Assembly (NCBI GenBank): GCA_937927975.1
Contig: CALEZT010000215.1
Location: forward strand, 1 to 64,000
Length of the DNA: 64,000 nucleotides
Source: an uncultured Phycisphaerales bacterium
Lineage (GTDB): Bacteria > Planctomycetota > Phycisphaerae > Sedimentisphaerales > Anaerobacaceae
Reading direction: 5' to 3'
This document shows, one piece after another, positions 17,701-25,862 of this stretch. The number at the start of each line of letters is the position of its first letter. Positions within the stretch are counted from its first letter, which is position 1. The notes under the pieces were generated by a model. It saw only the letters and a list, made by a program, of their open reading frames with translations, searched no databases and had not been told where the DNA came from. Both the position numbers and the translations under genes were made by a program.

Positions 17701-19461
17701 ATCGGAGTTGTTGCTGGGCTGCGTCGGGCCCTGGTTGTTCAGCGCTCCGCCGCCCGGGCCGGCGTCCCCTGACCCCGCGTCCATCTTGTAGAGGTTCCCA
17801 TCGGGCAGGCCGTGCTCGTCGAGGAACCGCCCGTCCATCTGCTCGAGGCTCAGATACAACCCCCAGAAATCGCCGTCGTACTGGGTGGCTCCGACCTCGG
17901 CGACCTCGTCGATCACGCGGAAATGGACCCAGTGGGTCTTGGAAGCAGGACAGCCCATCAGGTTGAACAGCTTGAAACCCGCGGCCTCGAACATGCCCTG
18001 CTCGCCGCGATGCTGGTAATCACCCTGCTGGATGCAGGCGGAGAAATTGATCTTAGCCCACTTGGTGCTGTATTCCTGACCGTAGTCGTCGCGGGCTTGG
18101 AAGTAATGCCCCCTATTCAGATCGAATTTTGGCATATTTTTGCCCATGGCGTACCGCCAGACGCCGCCGCGGGCACGGAAGCGAATGTGGTCGTAGACCT
18201 CGCCGTCGTAGACGATCGTCCCCCGCCAGGGGTAGTCGCTGCCACCGTACTGCCCTTTCTGCGCGCCGGGCATATAGAAGGCGTCGAGCACGTCCTGCTT
18301 CTTGGCGATCAAGTGGTAGACCGGCAGACTCCTCATCGTCTCGGCGCTGTACTCCACGACGGCTTGGCCCGACCGAACCGCTCCCTTCCAGGCCGGGACG
18401 CCGTCGTAGACGAAGTACGCGAAGTTGGGCTGCGGGTCGTCCGCGTAGGGCACGGTGACCGCCATGCCGCCATTGTCCAGAGCGAGCAGCTTGTACCGGA
18501 CCAGTTGTCGATGCGCCTGCACGGAGGCGGGGATCTGGACGGTGAAGATACCGTCGTCGGCCGCCGCGTCGCCGTTCAGGCCGTCGTCATACATCTGCGC
18601 CGACACCCAGTTGGAGGCATATCTTGTATCCTGGAGAGCGACGTATGCGCCTGGAGCGACGATCTGATATAGCAAGGTGACGCGCAGAACTCCGTCCGGG
18701 TCGGTAACTTTGGCGGTGATAGTGACGACCTCGCCCGAGACCGGCTGCTTCGGCGAGTGCCGGACCTGGCGGATCTGGGGAGGCAGACTGGAGGACAGGA
18801 TACCGCTGTTGGCCGCCGCGGGAGTCGGCAACGCCGACCGCCAACTGCCGCCCAGGTCGTTGTCGAAGGCGGGATTGACCAACTGCATGGAGCCCCCGGT
18901 CCCGGCGGTCGTGCCTGTCAGTGGATCGCCCACCGTAGGCCAGGGGAAACCAAGCTGGTACGTGACCTCGTCGACGATCTCGCCGGCGGCGTTGCGCAGG
19001 ACGACGCTGTCGCCTTCGTTGTCCAGTTTGCCGCCGAACGGGCCCAGAACCAACGACGCATACGCCGGGAGCCTCAGCGTGCTCCACTTGGCCTTCGCCT
19101 GCTCGGGACTCTGCGTTACAATCAGAAACCCACCGGGAGAGAGCCTCGTTCCCGCCGGGAAGGTATAGAACACGCCTGCGTCCAGCCGCCAGCCGCTCAG
19201 GTCCACCGCGACCGTCCCGGCGTTGTGCAGTTCGACGAACTCGACCTGCTCGGTCTTGACGTCGGGATCGATGTGCAGTTCGTTGATGACGATGGCCGGG
19301 AGCGTCTGAATCTGGACGTCGCCGAGAGCGAGAAAATCGGCCCCTTGGACGACGGCGCCTCCCCCGCCGCAACCTCCCCAGGAGCCTCCCGACAGAACGC
19401 TGAGGAACCACAGCACCATTTCCGCGACGACAACAGACAGGAGTCTTCTCGATGTGGACAC
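14704..19461 (-). CDS. Giant secreted CotH-kinase/lamin-tail-domain protein
   Basis: 1585 residues from a GTG start with GAGG 7 nt upstream. A signal peptide (LLSVVVAEMVLWFLSVLSGG) is followed by a lamin tail domain (about 55-200, VINELHIDPDVKTEQVEFVE), a CotH kinase region (about 345-740, with FRARGGVWRYAMGKNMPKFD and ILPWDLDLTWANNM), Ig/FN3-like segments, and three more lamin tail domains at the C-terminal end (ITEVMYNPLPSD, VINEFLAHGEGDGDWIELYN, ISEILYHPVDPNEEYVELFN). CotH folds phosphorylate proteins in spore coats; in planctomycetes such proteins are large, exported and of unknown substrate. No autotransporter or PEP-CTERM tail is seen. It is convergent with the M56 gene, whose stop lies 58 bp away. 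Confidence 0.87.
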   Translation of the reverse strand: MSTSRRLLSVVVAEMVLWFLSVLSGGSWGGCGGGGAVVQGADFLALGDVQIQTLPAIVINELHIDPDVKTEQVEFVELHNAGTVAVDLSGWRLDAGVFYTFPAGTRLSPGGFLIVTQSPEQAKAKWSTLRLPAYASLVLGPFGGKLDNEGDSVVLRNAAGEIVDEVTYQLGFPWPTVGDPLTGTTAGTGGSMQLVNPAFDNDLGGSWRSALPTPAAANSGILSSSLPPQIRQVRHSPKQPVSGEVVTITAKVTDPDGVLRVTLLYQIVAPGAYVALQDTRYASNWVSAQMYDDGLNGDAAADDGIFTVQIPASVQAHRQLVRYKLLALDNGGMAVTVPYADDPQPNFAYFVYDGVPAWKGAVRSGQAVVEYSAETMRSLPVYHLIAKKQDVLDAFYMPGAQKGQYGGSDYPWRGTIVYDGEVYDHIRFRARGGVWRYAMGKNMPKFDLNRGHYFQARDDYGQEYSTKWAKINFSACIQQGDYQHRGEQGMFEAAGFKLFNLMGCPASKTHWVHFRVIDEVAEVGATQYDGDFWGLYLSLEQMDGRFLDEHGLPDGNLYKMDAGSGDAGPGGGALNNQGPTQPSNNSDLVAFVNAYRSRPQEPWWRQNVNLPPYYGFRCVVEGIHHGDMEGGKNWFFYHDPITNQWSILPWDLDLTWANNMYGGGADDFTRNGVFSNVNANLLIEYNNRQREFFDLLYNSDQGYQMLDDLANIIDPPTGGPTFVGADRAMWDYNPIMTSGNVNGSKSGQGRFYQRATTKDFRGMVKIMKDYMVSNNRAFNTYSEDPQAPKTPTVVATGPDGFPTNALTFRTSDFSDPQGAGTFAAMKWRIAEVAAGSVAAPTPGGGTSTSAGSVLVPEGASWKYFKGLAEPSTTAGAWRLLNFDDSNWLTGRTAIGYGENFIVTNLADMRGSYTTVYLRTPFDVTGLTSFTRLTLETKYDDGLNVWINGKLAYQDNVVGAELPYNATAMSSIEDLTFRAYDLGDPKVWLVQGRNVIAVQVLNSNISNSSDFFIDVRLTAEVSQGGVITTPIMNLTPYKRTPGKYEIQSVWESDDLTVFQQDVRIPASALRPGRTYRVRSRMKDTSGRWSHWSAPVQFTTGQPIAEGVVSDLRITEVMYNPLPSDTLDGDEFEFIELKNTGDETLDLRGVSFTSGVTFGFADSAVTTLGPGGFVLVVRNKAAFESRYGTALSHLIAGQYEGRLSNAGEEVALVDYWNGTIVEFEYGDGRGWPVAADGAGYSLVPLESAVLREPQGTLNYPGNWRASTYPEGSPGRDDPAPSQTLVINEFLAHGEGDGDWIELYNPTSSSVDLAGWYLSDDVAEPEKYAIPAGSIPAKGFRSFGNFPGFGLSWAGEEVVLSYLPGTAQDRIVDAVSFKAQEPDVTLGRCYPDGGPYWLRMTPSRDAANAGPIADVMISEILYHPVDPNEEYVELFNPTAQAVALSGDVTWRLDGAVDYNLPTGASIPAGGRLVIVGFDPAVEVSRLAGFVKAYSAASLTPGVQILGPWQGNLSNRGERLGLERSLTAGDPARTAWLIVDEVIYSDASPWPAGSDGTGKALRRIHTDAAHSGNDPTNWTVATPSPGIAP

Positions 19462-19636
19462 GTTTCGGCCTCTTCCAATTCGACTCTGTGCGGTTACTGA
19501 AAGGCTTCGCGACCCAGGGAGCTGAGGGCCCTTCCGCCTGCGCTTTCTCCTATTTTACCCAATTCACCCCATAGGGGTCAAGATCGAATGCCACCAACCA
19601 CATTCTCGGACGTTACAGGACCGCGTCTGCGGCCCC

Positions 19637-19797
19637 AAATTCGAGATTCGAATGTCGAAATCCGAAACAGATCCAAAACACAAGGCTTTAATGACCGAAG
19701 CGCCGTTGCCCATTCGATACGCCGGTTTTGAGATTCGAGCTCTGGTCATTTGGGTTTGTTTCGAATTTCGGGTTTCACGCTTCGAATTTCCGCGTAA
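19637..19797. repeat. Imperfect palindromic AT-rich repeat, copy 1
   Basis: About 160 bp made of TTCGAAATCCGAAAC-type motifs in both orientations. The right arm, read in reverse complement, closely matches the left arm of the copy at 49557-49720, including CAAATGACCA followed by GCTCGAAT. The element is much AT-richer than its flanks. It fills the gap between the CotH gene and the kinase gene at 19803. The remaining bases of this 340-bp gap show no gene. Confidence 0.75.
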
Positions 19798-19802
19798 GCG
19801 GC

Positions 19803-20831
19803 CTACGCCATCATCACCTCCCGAAGCTCCCGGCGATTGCGGCGGAGCCACTTGGTCTTTCGCAGAATCATCTCCAGGAAGGCCTGGCCACTATGGTGGC
19901 CGAAGAAGCCCGTCGCGGCGACCGGCAGCACCGCCTCGGCGATCATCGTCTCGATCATCATGTCGATCAGGCCGTACCGCTTCCGCTCGCTCAGACGCGT
20001 GACCTCCCGATAGCCGTTGAAGAACTCGAACAGCCGGTTACGGTCGAAGTGCGCGGACCATTGGGTCGGGTCGGGCCGGTCGCCCACGATCGAGAACTGG
20101 AGCATGCCGTTGGCCAGATCTGTCACCGCAGGCGAATAGCGAATCGAGTCGAAATCGACCACCGCGACGACCTCTTGCCCCTCGAACAGCAGGTTTCCGG
20201 GGTGCCAGTCGCCATGGACGACCTGGCGTTTCCAGGCTCGAAAACCGAGCTGATTCACGCGAACGCACGACTTGTCGTACCGCAGCAGCAGCTCCTCCGC
20301 CACCGCTTGCATCCTGCGCGCCGCCTCCGTGCGTCTGTCGGAACTGAGCATCTTCAGGTGCCGGCGCACCAGGTCCGCGTCGTGAAAACACAAAGGCGAA
20401 GGCTCATCGCGTCCCTTGAAGTCGACCAGATCCTTATGGAAAACCGCCAATTGCCGTCCGGCTTCACGGGTCGCTTCGAGCGAGCCGTTGTAGCGGGTGC
20501 CCTCGACGAACCGGAAGACTTCGTAGACGTGATTGTCCATATGAAAGGCGGTGACTCGCTCGTCCATGGTCTCCAGCAGGCTGGTGACGGGAAACGCCTT
20601 GGAGGCGAGATGCTTCTGCACCGCGTGGGCGAAGCCGACCTTTTCCAGGTCGTCGCGACCCTTGGGTCGGCGTTTGAGCAGGAACGTACCCTTGTCGGCG
20701 CTGACGATCACCTTGGGGGCCCGACGGTTGCCCACAGACAGAGCCTGGACCTTGTGCACGATCCCGATGTCGTAATGACTCAGAACCCGCACCAGCTCTT
20801 CAGATGAAAAATTGGCGCCGCCCTTGACCAT
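19803..20831 (-). CDS. APH-fold (aminoglycoside/choline/homoserine kinase-like) phosphotransferase
   Basis: 342 residues with the signature of the APH superfamily: the catalytic loop VVHGDWHPGNLLF (about 208-220) and the metal-binding VVDFDSIRYSP. The N-terminal lobe carries GTFLLKRRPKGRDDLEKV, where a lysine would bind ATP. The overall pattern, with ERVTAFHMDNHVYEVFRFVE and KTKWLRRNRRELREVM, recalls CotS/YutH spore-coat kinases and homoserine kinase II, not a resistance enzyme. It lies beside the CotH-type kinase gene in the same direction, but a repeat separates them. The substrate is unknown. TATAAT lies only 6 bases before the ATG, which suggests a leaderless message. Confidence 0.82.
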   Translation of the reverse strand: MVKGGANFSSEELVRVLSHYDIGIVHKVQALSVGNRRAPKVIVSADKGTFLLKRRPKGRDDLEKVGFAHAVQKHLASKAFPVTSLLETMDERVTAFHMDNHVYEVFRFVEGTRYNGSLEATREAGRQLAVFHKDLVDFKGRDEPSPLCFHDADLVRRHLKMLSSDRRTEAARRMQAVAEELLLRYDKSCVRVNQLGFRAWKRQVVHGDWHPGNLLFEGQEVVAVVDFDSIRYSPAVTDLANGMLQFSIVGDRPDPTQWSAHFDRNRLFEFFNGYREVTRLSERKRYGLIDMMIETMIAEAVLPVAATGFFGHHSGQAFLEMILRKTKWLRRNRRELREVMMA

Positions 20832-20837
20832 ACCCCC

Positions 20838-20843
20838 ATTATA
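20838..20843 (-). promoter_or_regulatory. -10 element very close to the kinase start (leaderless candidate)
   Basis: On the minus strand TATAAT is followed by GGGGGT and then the ATG at 20831. Transcription would start at or next to the A of ATG. A good -35 is not visible. Confidence 0.45.
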
Positions 20844-20950
20844 TCGACTCCCCCGCCCCCCGGGTTGGCTACAACCGCCGCTTTCACTTAAGGGCCCGAT
20901 AACCGCTGTCTACGACCGAGAAGCCCTGAGTCAATTCCTGCGACAAGAAG

Positions 20951-20981
20951 TTGGGTGTCACGCGGGTCGGCGCTATATAAT
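20951..20981 (+). promoter_or_regulatory. Probable promoter of the prepilin/PQQ pair
   Basis: TTGGGT at 20951-20956 is followed after 17 bp by TATATA (20974-20979), overlapping TATAAT (20976-20981). The first gene downstream is the prepilin-like CDS at 21123, giving a leader of about 130 nt. Confidence 0.5.
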
Positions 20982-21122
20982 GGCCGGACGAGCCCGGCAG
21001 CCCGGGCGAGCGACGTCAGACAGGAATGCCGGTTGGCATGGCGTAGAGCAGGGAGATGCCTCCCAGGCTATGAGGATGCGACATTTCGGTTAGGATCGGA
21101 AGAGAAGCCACGAAGGGGCACG

Positions 21123-21878
21123 ATGCGTGTTCGACGTGATAGTATCGGTTTCACGCTGATCGAGTTGCTCGTCGTGATTGCGATGATCGCACTTCTGATC
21201 GGTCTGCTTATCCCTGTACTGGGCATAGCCAAGGAGAGAGCCCGACGAGTGGCCTGCATGGGGAACATCCGGCAGTTCCTCGCCGGCATCCAGGTCTACG
21301 CCGGCGACCATCGAGAGTATCTTCCCTCCGGCCTGTCGGATGCGCGAGAGGTGGAAGACGAACATACTCCGATCCTTTCCCGAAAAATGCGTGATGCGAT
21401 GGTGGAGATCATCGGCGATGAACGCAGCCTCTCGTGCCCTTGGCTTGGCAAACCCTTCAATGAGGCCGGCGGCTGGTACTATGTCCTTGGGGGCCAGGAG
21501 TACGGGTATGTGCTCGGGTACAACTACCTTGGCGGACACAAGGGCACGCCCTGGCCGCTGGTGGGGCCGGCGACAGCGGAATGGGTATCGCCGCAGAGGT
21601 CATTCGATTCCTCCTCAAAGCCCTTGGTGACGGAACTCAACGCCTGGTCTACCGGCGAGATGAAGACCTTCGCTCCACACGGAGCCAGAGGGGCGATCCT
21701 GGAAGCCGGCGATGCGGGAAATACCAGTTCCGAGGGCGCTTCCTCCGAGCAAATCGGCGCTGTCGGCGGTCATGTAGGGTATCTGGATGGGGCCGTCTCC
21801 TGGAAACACATGCGAGACATGCAGATCTACCGAGGATCACGCCTTTGGACGGACACAGGTTGCTTCACGAACTGGTAG
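21123..21878 (+). CDS. Type II/IV prepilin-like protein (H-X9-DG type)
   Basis: 251 residues from ATG 21123; longer open frame upstream lacks conservation. The N terminus is a class III signal: basic leader MRVRRDSIG, cleavage after Gly, then [20 protein letters not shown] with Glu at mature position 5. The C-terminal globular part ends with [12 protein letters not shown], resembling the H-X9-DG motif of the large planctomycete pseudopilin families. Such proteins are processed by PilD and assembled by secretion ATPases like those at 692-3499. The PQQ-propeller gene starts 19 bp after the stop and is presumably in the same transcript. Confidence 0.9.
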   Translation: MRVRRDSIGFTLIELLVVIAMIALLIGLLIPVLGIAKERARRVACMGNIRQFLAGIQVYAGDHREYLPSGLSDAREVEDEHTPILSRKMRDAMVEIIGDERSLSCPWLGKPFNEAGGWYYVLGGQEYGYVLGYNYLGGHKGTPWPLVGPATAEWVSPQRSFDSSSKPLVTELNAWSTGEMKTFAPHGARGAILEAGDAGNTSSEGASSEQIGAVGGHVGYLDGAVSWKHMRDMQIYRGSRLWTDTGCFTNW

Positions 21879-21897
21879 CAATGAACAGGAGACTGCC

Positions 21898-24018
21898 ATG
21901 ATTGCAGCAAGATCGGTATTGTACGGCACGGTGTTACTCCTCGCCTGTTTGCAGACCCACGTCACAGCGGATTGGTCTCGCTTTCGGGGCCCCGACGGTA
22001 TGGGCGCAAGCGACGCCACGGGATTGCCTGTATCCTGGAGCGCCACCGAGGGCATCGCCTGGAAGACGGCGCTGCCCGGCGCGGGGGCATCGAGCCCGAT
22101 CGTCTTTGGGAACCATGTCTACCTGACCTACTATACCGGCTATCGCGTCCCAGGTGAATCAGGCGGGAGCCTTCAGCAACTCAAACGACACCTGGCTGCC
22201 GTGGGTCTGAGCGACGGCAGAATTCTCTGGACCCAAACCCTATACGCGATACTCCCCGAGGAGGGCAACGTTCGCGAGCACGGCTATGCCTCCAGCACTC
22301 CCGTCGCCGACGCGGATGGAGTCTATGTCTTCTTTGGCAAGTCCGGCGTCTTCGCCTTCGATCATGAGGGCCGACGGCTCTGGCATGCCGATGTCGGCTC
22401 GAAGACCAGCGGCTGGGGCAGCGGGTCTTCGCCTGTCCTGTACAAAGACCTGGTCTTCATCAACGCCAGCGTAGAAAACGAGTCCCTGGTGGCCCTGGAC
22501 CGCAGGACCGGCGTCGAGAAATGGCGGGTTGGCGGCATCCGCGAGGCCTGGAACACGCCGGTGGTGGTGACCGCGGCGTCCGGCCGCGAGGAGTTGATCG
22601 TCCCGATCCTGGGCAAGGTGCTGGCATTCGATCCCGTTTCCGGCAAGTCGTTGTGGTCGTGTAAGACCAAGATCGAATGGTACATCGCGCCCAGCGTGGT
22701 CGCGGCCGACGGCGTCATCTATTGCCTGGGCGGGCGCTCGGGCGTCGGCGCCGTGGCCATCCGCGCCGGCGGCAGCGGCGATGTGACGGCAACGCACCGG
22801 TTGTGGACCCGTGAGATGGCATCCAACGTTTCCTCGCCGGTCTACCTGAACGGGCACTTGTACTGGGGTCACGACTCACGTGACGTCGTCTACTGTGTCA
22901 ATGCCGCCACCGGCGACATGGTTTACGAACAGCGACTCCAAGGCGCCGGACAATTCTACGCATCGGCGTTCTTGGCCGACGGGCGGCTGTACTATGTGGG
23001 CCGCACCGGGAAGATCTTCGTCCTGGCCGCCGGGCCGCAGTTCCAGCAACTGGCCCTGAACGACCTGTCCGACCGCGGCGTCTTCGACGCCAGTCCGGCC
23101 GTTGTCGGAAACCGCCTGCTGATACGATCGAACAAGTTCCTGTACTGCGTGGGGCCGCATTGGAACGCCACGGCGCAATCCCTGGCCGCCTACAACCCCG
23201 ACCCGCCGGATGGCGACAATGAAGTCGCCTCGGTGCCCGTTCTCTCCTGGCTGCCGGGGCAAATGGCCACGAAGCATCAGGTCTACCTCAGTGACAGCCT
23301 CGCGGCGGTCAGCCAAGGGACCGCCGAGGCGAATCATGGCGAAACCAACCAGACGACTTGTGTCCCGGGAAATCTCGAGCCTGCAACGGTCTATTTCTGG
23401 CGCGTCGACGCAATCACCGCCGCCGGCGTCGTTCGCCCCGGCCCGGTCTGGCGATTCGCCACCTTCCTGCCTGTGGACGATTTCGAGAGCTACAATGACC
23501 AGGAGAACGAAGGTACGCGGATCTTCGAGACCTGGCTCGATGGGTGGACCAATGCCACCGGCGCCACGGTTGGCTATATGGAGTCCCCCTTTGCCGAACG
23601 CCAGTTCGTGCGCGGCGGACAGCAAGCCATGCCACTCGAGTACAACAACGCTGATCCGCCATACCATAGTGAAACCGAGCGGACGTTCGAAGTCGCCCAG
23701 GATTGGACGGCCCACGACGTCAATGCGATCGTACTGTACGTCCGCGGTTCAGCGACCGACCAATCCGCTCGCCTCTACATCGGCCTTGAAGACACCTCCG
23801 AGCAAGCTGCATTCGTGGCGCACCCCGATCCGACCGTCGCGGCCGCTGTCAAGTGGGCCCGGTGGGAGATCCTCGTGGGCGACTTCCCGAATGTGGATCT
23901 CGCCCGTGTCAAAAAGGTGTATCTCGGGGTGGGCGACCGGGAGAATCCGCTTCCCGGCGAGAAGGGGCGACTCTACGTTGACGACCTGCGGCTCGTCCGG
24001 TCATCCTCCGTCCCCTAG
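21898..24018 (+). CDS. Secreted PQQ-type beta-propeller with FN3-like and C-terminal adhesion module
   Basis: 706 residues from ATG 21898, chosen for AGGAG 5 nt upstream and the signal peptide MIAARSVLYGTVLLLACLQT. Residues about 25-420 form a propeller with WSRFRGPDGMGA, IAWKTALPGAGASSPIV and WRVGGIREAWNTPVVV, the outer-membrane-like/PQQ-binding-like WD repeat family. No catalytic dehydrogenase residues are evident. An FN3-like segment (about 430-520, TVYFWRVDAITAAGVV) leads to a C-terminal module of 180 residues beginning VDDFESYND. The same module ends the LamG protein at 31104-33986. Likely a cell-surface or extracellular protein; its ligand is unknown. Confidence 0.85.
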   Translation: MIAARSVLYGTVLLLACLQTHVTADWSRFRGPDGMGASDATGLPVSWSATEGIAWKTALPGAGASSPIVFGNHVYLTYYTGYRVPGESGGSLQQLKRHLAAVGLSDGRILWTQTLYAILPEEGNVREHGYASSTPVADADGVYVFFGKSGVFAFDHEGRRLWHADVGSKTSGWGSGSSPVLYKDLVFINASVENESLVALDRRTGVEKWRVGGIREAWNTPVVVTAASGREELIVPILGKVLAFDPVSGKSLWSCKTKIEWYIAPSVVAADGVIYCLGGRSGVGAVAIRAGGSGDVTATHRLWTREMASNVSSPVYLNGHLYWGHDSRDVVYCVNAATGDMVYEQRLQGAGQFYASAFLADGRLYYVGRTGKIFVLAAGPQFQQLALNDLSDRGVFDASPAVVGNRLLIRSNKFLYCVGPHWNATAQSLAAYNPDPPDGDNEVASVPVLSWLPGQMATKHQVYLSDSLAAVSQGTAEANHGETNQTTCVPGNLEPATVYFWRVDAITAAGVVRPGPVWRFATFLPVDDFESYNDQENEGTRIFETWLDGWTNATGATVGYMESPFAERQFVRGGQQAMPLEYNNADPPYHSETERTFEVAQDWTAHDVNAIVLYVRGSATDQSARLYIGLEDTSEQAAFVAHPDPTVAAAVKWARWEILVGDFPNVDLARVKKVYLGVGDRENPLPGEKGRLYVDDLRLVRSSSVP

Positions 24019-24299
24019 ACCGGCGCCGCCAGACCCACGATGTGCGTGAGGGCGTATTCGGGCTGGTCGCGTGGGCTCCCTTTGGGCACGCTTAGCCGAC
24101 GCCTCTCATAACCCCTGCATCAAAGTTGACGATTTGCTGGGTATCACTGGTGAAAGAAGACGAGAGCCCATGGGTAGAACCATAGCATGGAATACGAACA
24201 TGTCCATCAGGCACAACTTGTGAAGAGGCGACTTGCGGCGTCACGACGAACGTATCGAATCCCATTCAGGAGGCAAACGACGAGCAACGCCGCACTGGG

Positions 24300-25523
24300 T
24301 CACAGGACCAGCATGGCGATGATGATCAGAATCGCGAAGAAGGAGATCGCGCCGAGGATCAGGAGGTAGAGGCGGTAGCGGGTGATGATCTCGTCGGTGT
24401 CCGCGGACTCTTCCGCCTCGACGGTTTCGCCGTCTTCGAGCTTTTCGAGCATCGAGACGTCGAACCGCTTGTGCGCCTGGATGGGCGGGTGTCCCTGGCG
24501 GAGGGCTTCGAGGTCCATCAGCAGCTCTTCGACGTTGTTGTAGCGGTCCTCGCGGCGCTTGGCCATCATGATCTCGATGACCTCGGAGACGCCGGCCGAG
24601 AGGGACGTGTTGATGTGGTCCGGCGGAACGAGCTTCTCGCGGAGATGACGCTTCATGATCTCGGAAGAATCGGCGCCGGTGAAGGGGACCTTGCCGGTGA
24701 CCATGTGGTAGAAGGTGGCGCCCAGGCCGTAGATGTCGGCCCGACCGTCGATGTCGATCTTGCCGCGGATCTGTTCGGGGGCGATGTAGTACGGGGTGCC
24801 GTAGGCCTTGCCCTCTTCGCTCTGGGCGGCCTCGATGTCGGTCGTCTCGCGGGCCAGACCCATATCGGCCAGCTTCACGACGCCCTGCGTGTTGATCATG
24901 ATGTTCTTGGGCTTGACGTCGCGGTGGACCAGGCCGTGGGCGTGGGCGTGCTGGAGTGCGTGGCAGACCTGGATGATGATCGCGATGGCTTCCTGCTCGC
25001 CGAAAAGGTGGCCGTTGCTGATGTCGTCGGCGATCGTCTTGCCCTCGACATACTCCATGACGAAGTAGTGATAGCCGCCGGCTTCGCCGACGTCGATGGC
25101 CTGGACGATGTTCGGGTGGTTGAGCTTGCCTGCTGCCTGCCCTTCCTTGTAGAAGCGCTGGACGTACTCGGGATTCTCGCTGAACCGTCGCGGCAGGACC
25201 TTGATCGCGACGCTACGGTTGAGACTGAGCTGCTTGCCCTTGTAGACGACAGCCATCGCGCCGGCACCGAGTTTGCCGAGGATCTTGAAGCCGGGGATTT
25301 GCGTGGCGACGGCCTTGCTCTCTTTGAGGCTGGTCTTGAGCCGTTCCGCCTGGCCTGCCGTGAGGTAGCCAAGCTGAACCATCAGATCCTGGAGCATCAG
25401 CGGGTCTTTTTTGCGGCGTTCCTTGTACTCTTGTACGGCTCGGCGGAGTTCTTCGTCCGTACAGAGCCCCTGATCCACCGCCATCCGTCCGAACAGCGTG
25501 TCGTAAGAGGTCTCAGTACTCAT
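24300..25523 (-). CDS. Serine/threonine protein kinase with C-terminal membrane anchor
   Basis: 407 residues. Residues about 8-65 form a helical N-terminal domain with two similar motifs (FGRMAVDQGLCTDEELRRAV and LMVQLGYLTAGQAERL), like the N-terminal modules seen on planctomycete kinases and MshE/GspE proteins. The Hanks kinase domain spans about 78-340: glycine loop LGKLGAGAMAVVY, Lys in VAIKVL, catalytic loop HRDVKPKN, and APEQ. The Mg-binding motif is DMG instead of DFG. A single TM segment ends the protein (YLLILGAISFFAILIIIAMLVL), so the kinase faces the cytosol and is tail-anchored. No PASTA or other sensor is present. The gene stands alone, divergent from etfB. Confidence 0.93.
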   Translation of the reverse strand: MSTETSYDTLFGRMAVDQGLCTDEELRRAVQEYKERRKKDPLMLQDLMVQLGYLTAGQAERLKTSLKESKAVATQIPGFKILGKLGAGAMAVVYKGKQLSLNRSVAIKVLPRRFSENPEYVQRFYKEGQAAGKLNHPNIVQAIDVGEAGGYHYFVMEYVEGKTIADDISNGHLFGEQEAIAIIIQVCHALQHAHAHGLVHRDVKPKNIMINTQGVVKLADMGLARETTDIEAAQSEEGKAYGTPYYIAPEQIRGKIDIDGRADIYGLGATFYHMVTGKVPFTGADSSEIMKRHLREKLVPPDHINTSLSAGVSEVIEIMMAKRREDRYNNVEELLMDLEALRQGHPPIQAHKRFDVSMLEKLEDGETVEAEESADTDEIITRYRLYLLILGAISFFAILIIIAMLVL

Positions 25524-25784
25524 TCACAATCCCCCGGGCCACCCGGGGGCCGCATCCTTTCGATCAGAGACTCGACTTCAGCTCCGATAGACGCACCCGA
25601 TAAAACCACCGTCGCCGCGATGGCTATTATGAAGTTATCGGCACCGAAGTCAAACCATTTTTCCATCATTCTTCCACACAAAGGGCATTCCAGAGATCTA
25701 TTCTTTCGGCGGATTTCCGGCGTGGGTTTACCTTTTTTAACGCGACGTCCGTGAACGCGAGGCTCCCGCAGGGCGCTTTTTGAG

Positions 25785-25812
25785 TTGACCTTGGCGTCCT
25801 GTTCGGTACACT
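25785..25812 (+). promoter_or_regulatory. Probable etfB promoter
   Basis: TTGACC at 25785-25790, a 16-bp spacer and TACACT at 25807-25812. The start would be near 25819, about 44 nt before the etfB GTG. The rest of the 340-bp gap between the kinase gene and etfB shows no gene. Confidence 0.6.
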
Positions 25813-25862
25813 ATGGCCTTTCGAAAACCTCAATTGAGCAACAACAGCATAGGAGACCATAG

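Noticed and set aside
14584..19500. Several plus-strand frames across the CotH gene
   Set aside because: Arg/Val/Asp-rich shadows of the minus-strand gene; the lamin tail and CotH motifs fix the coding strand.
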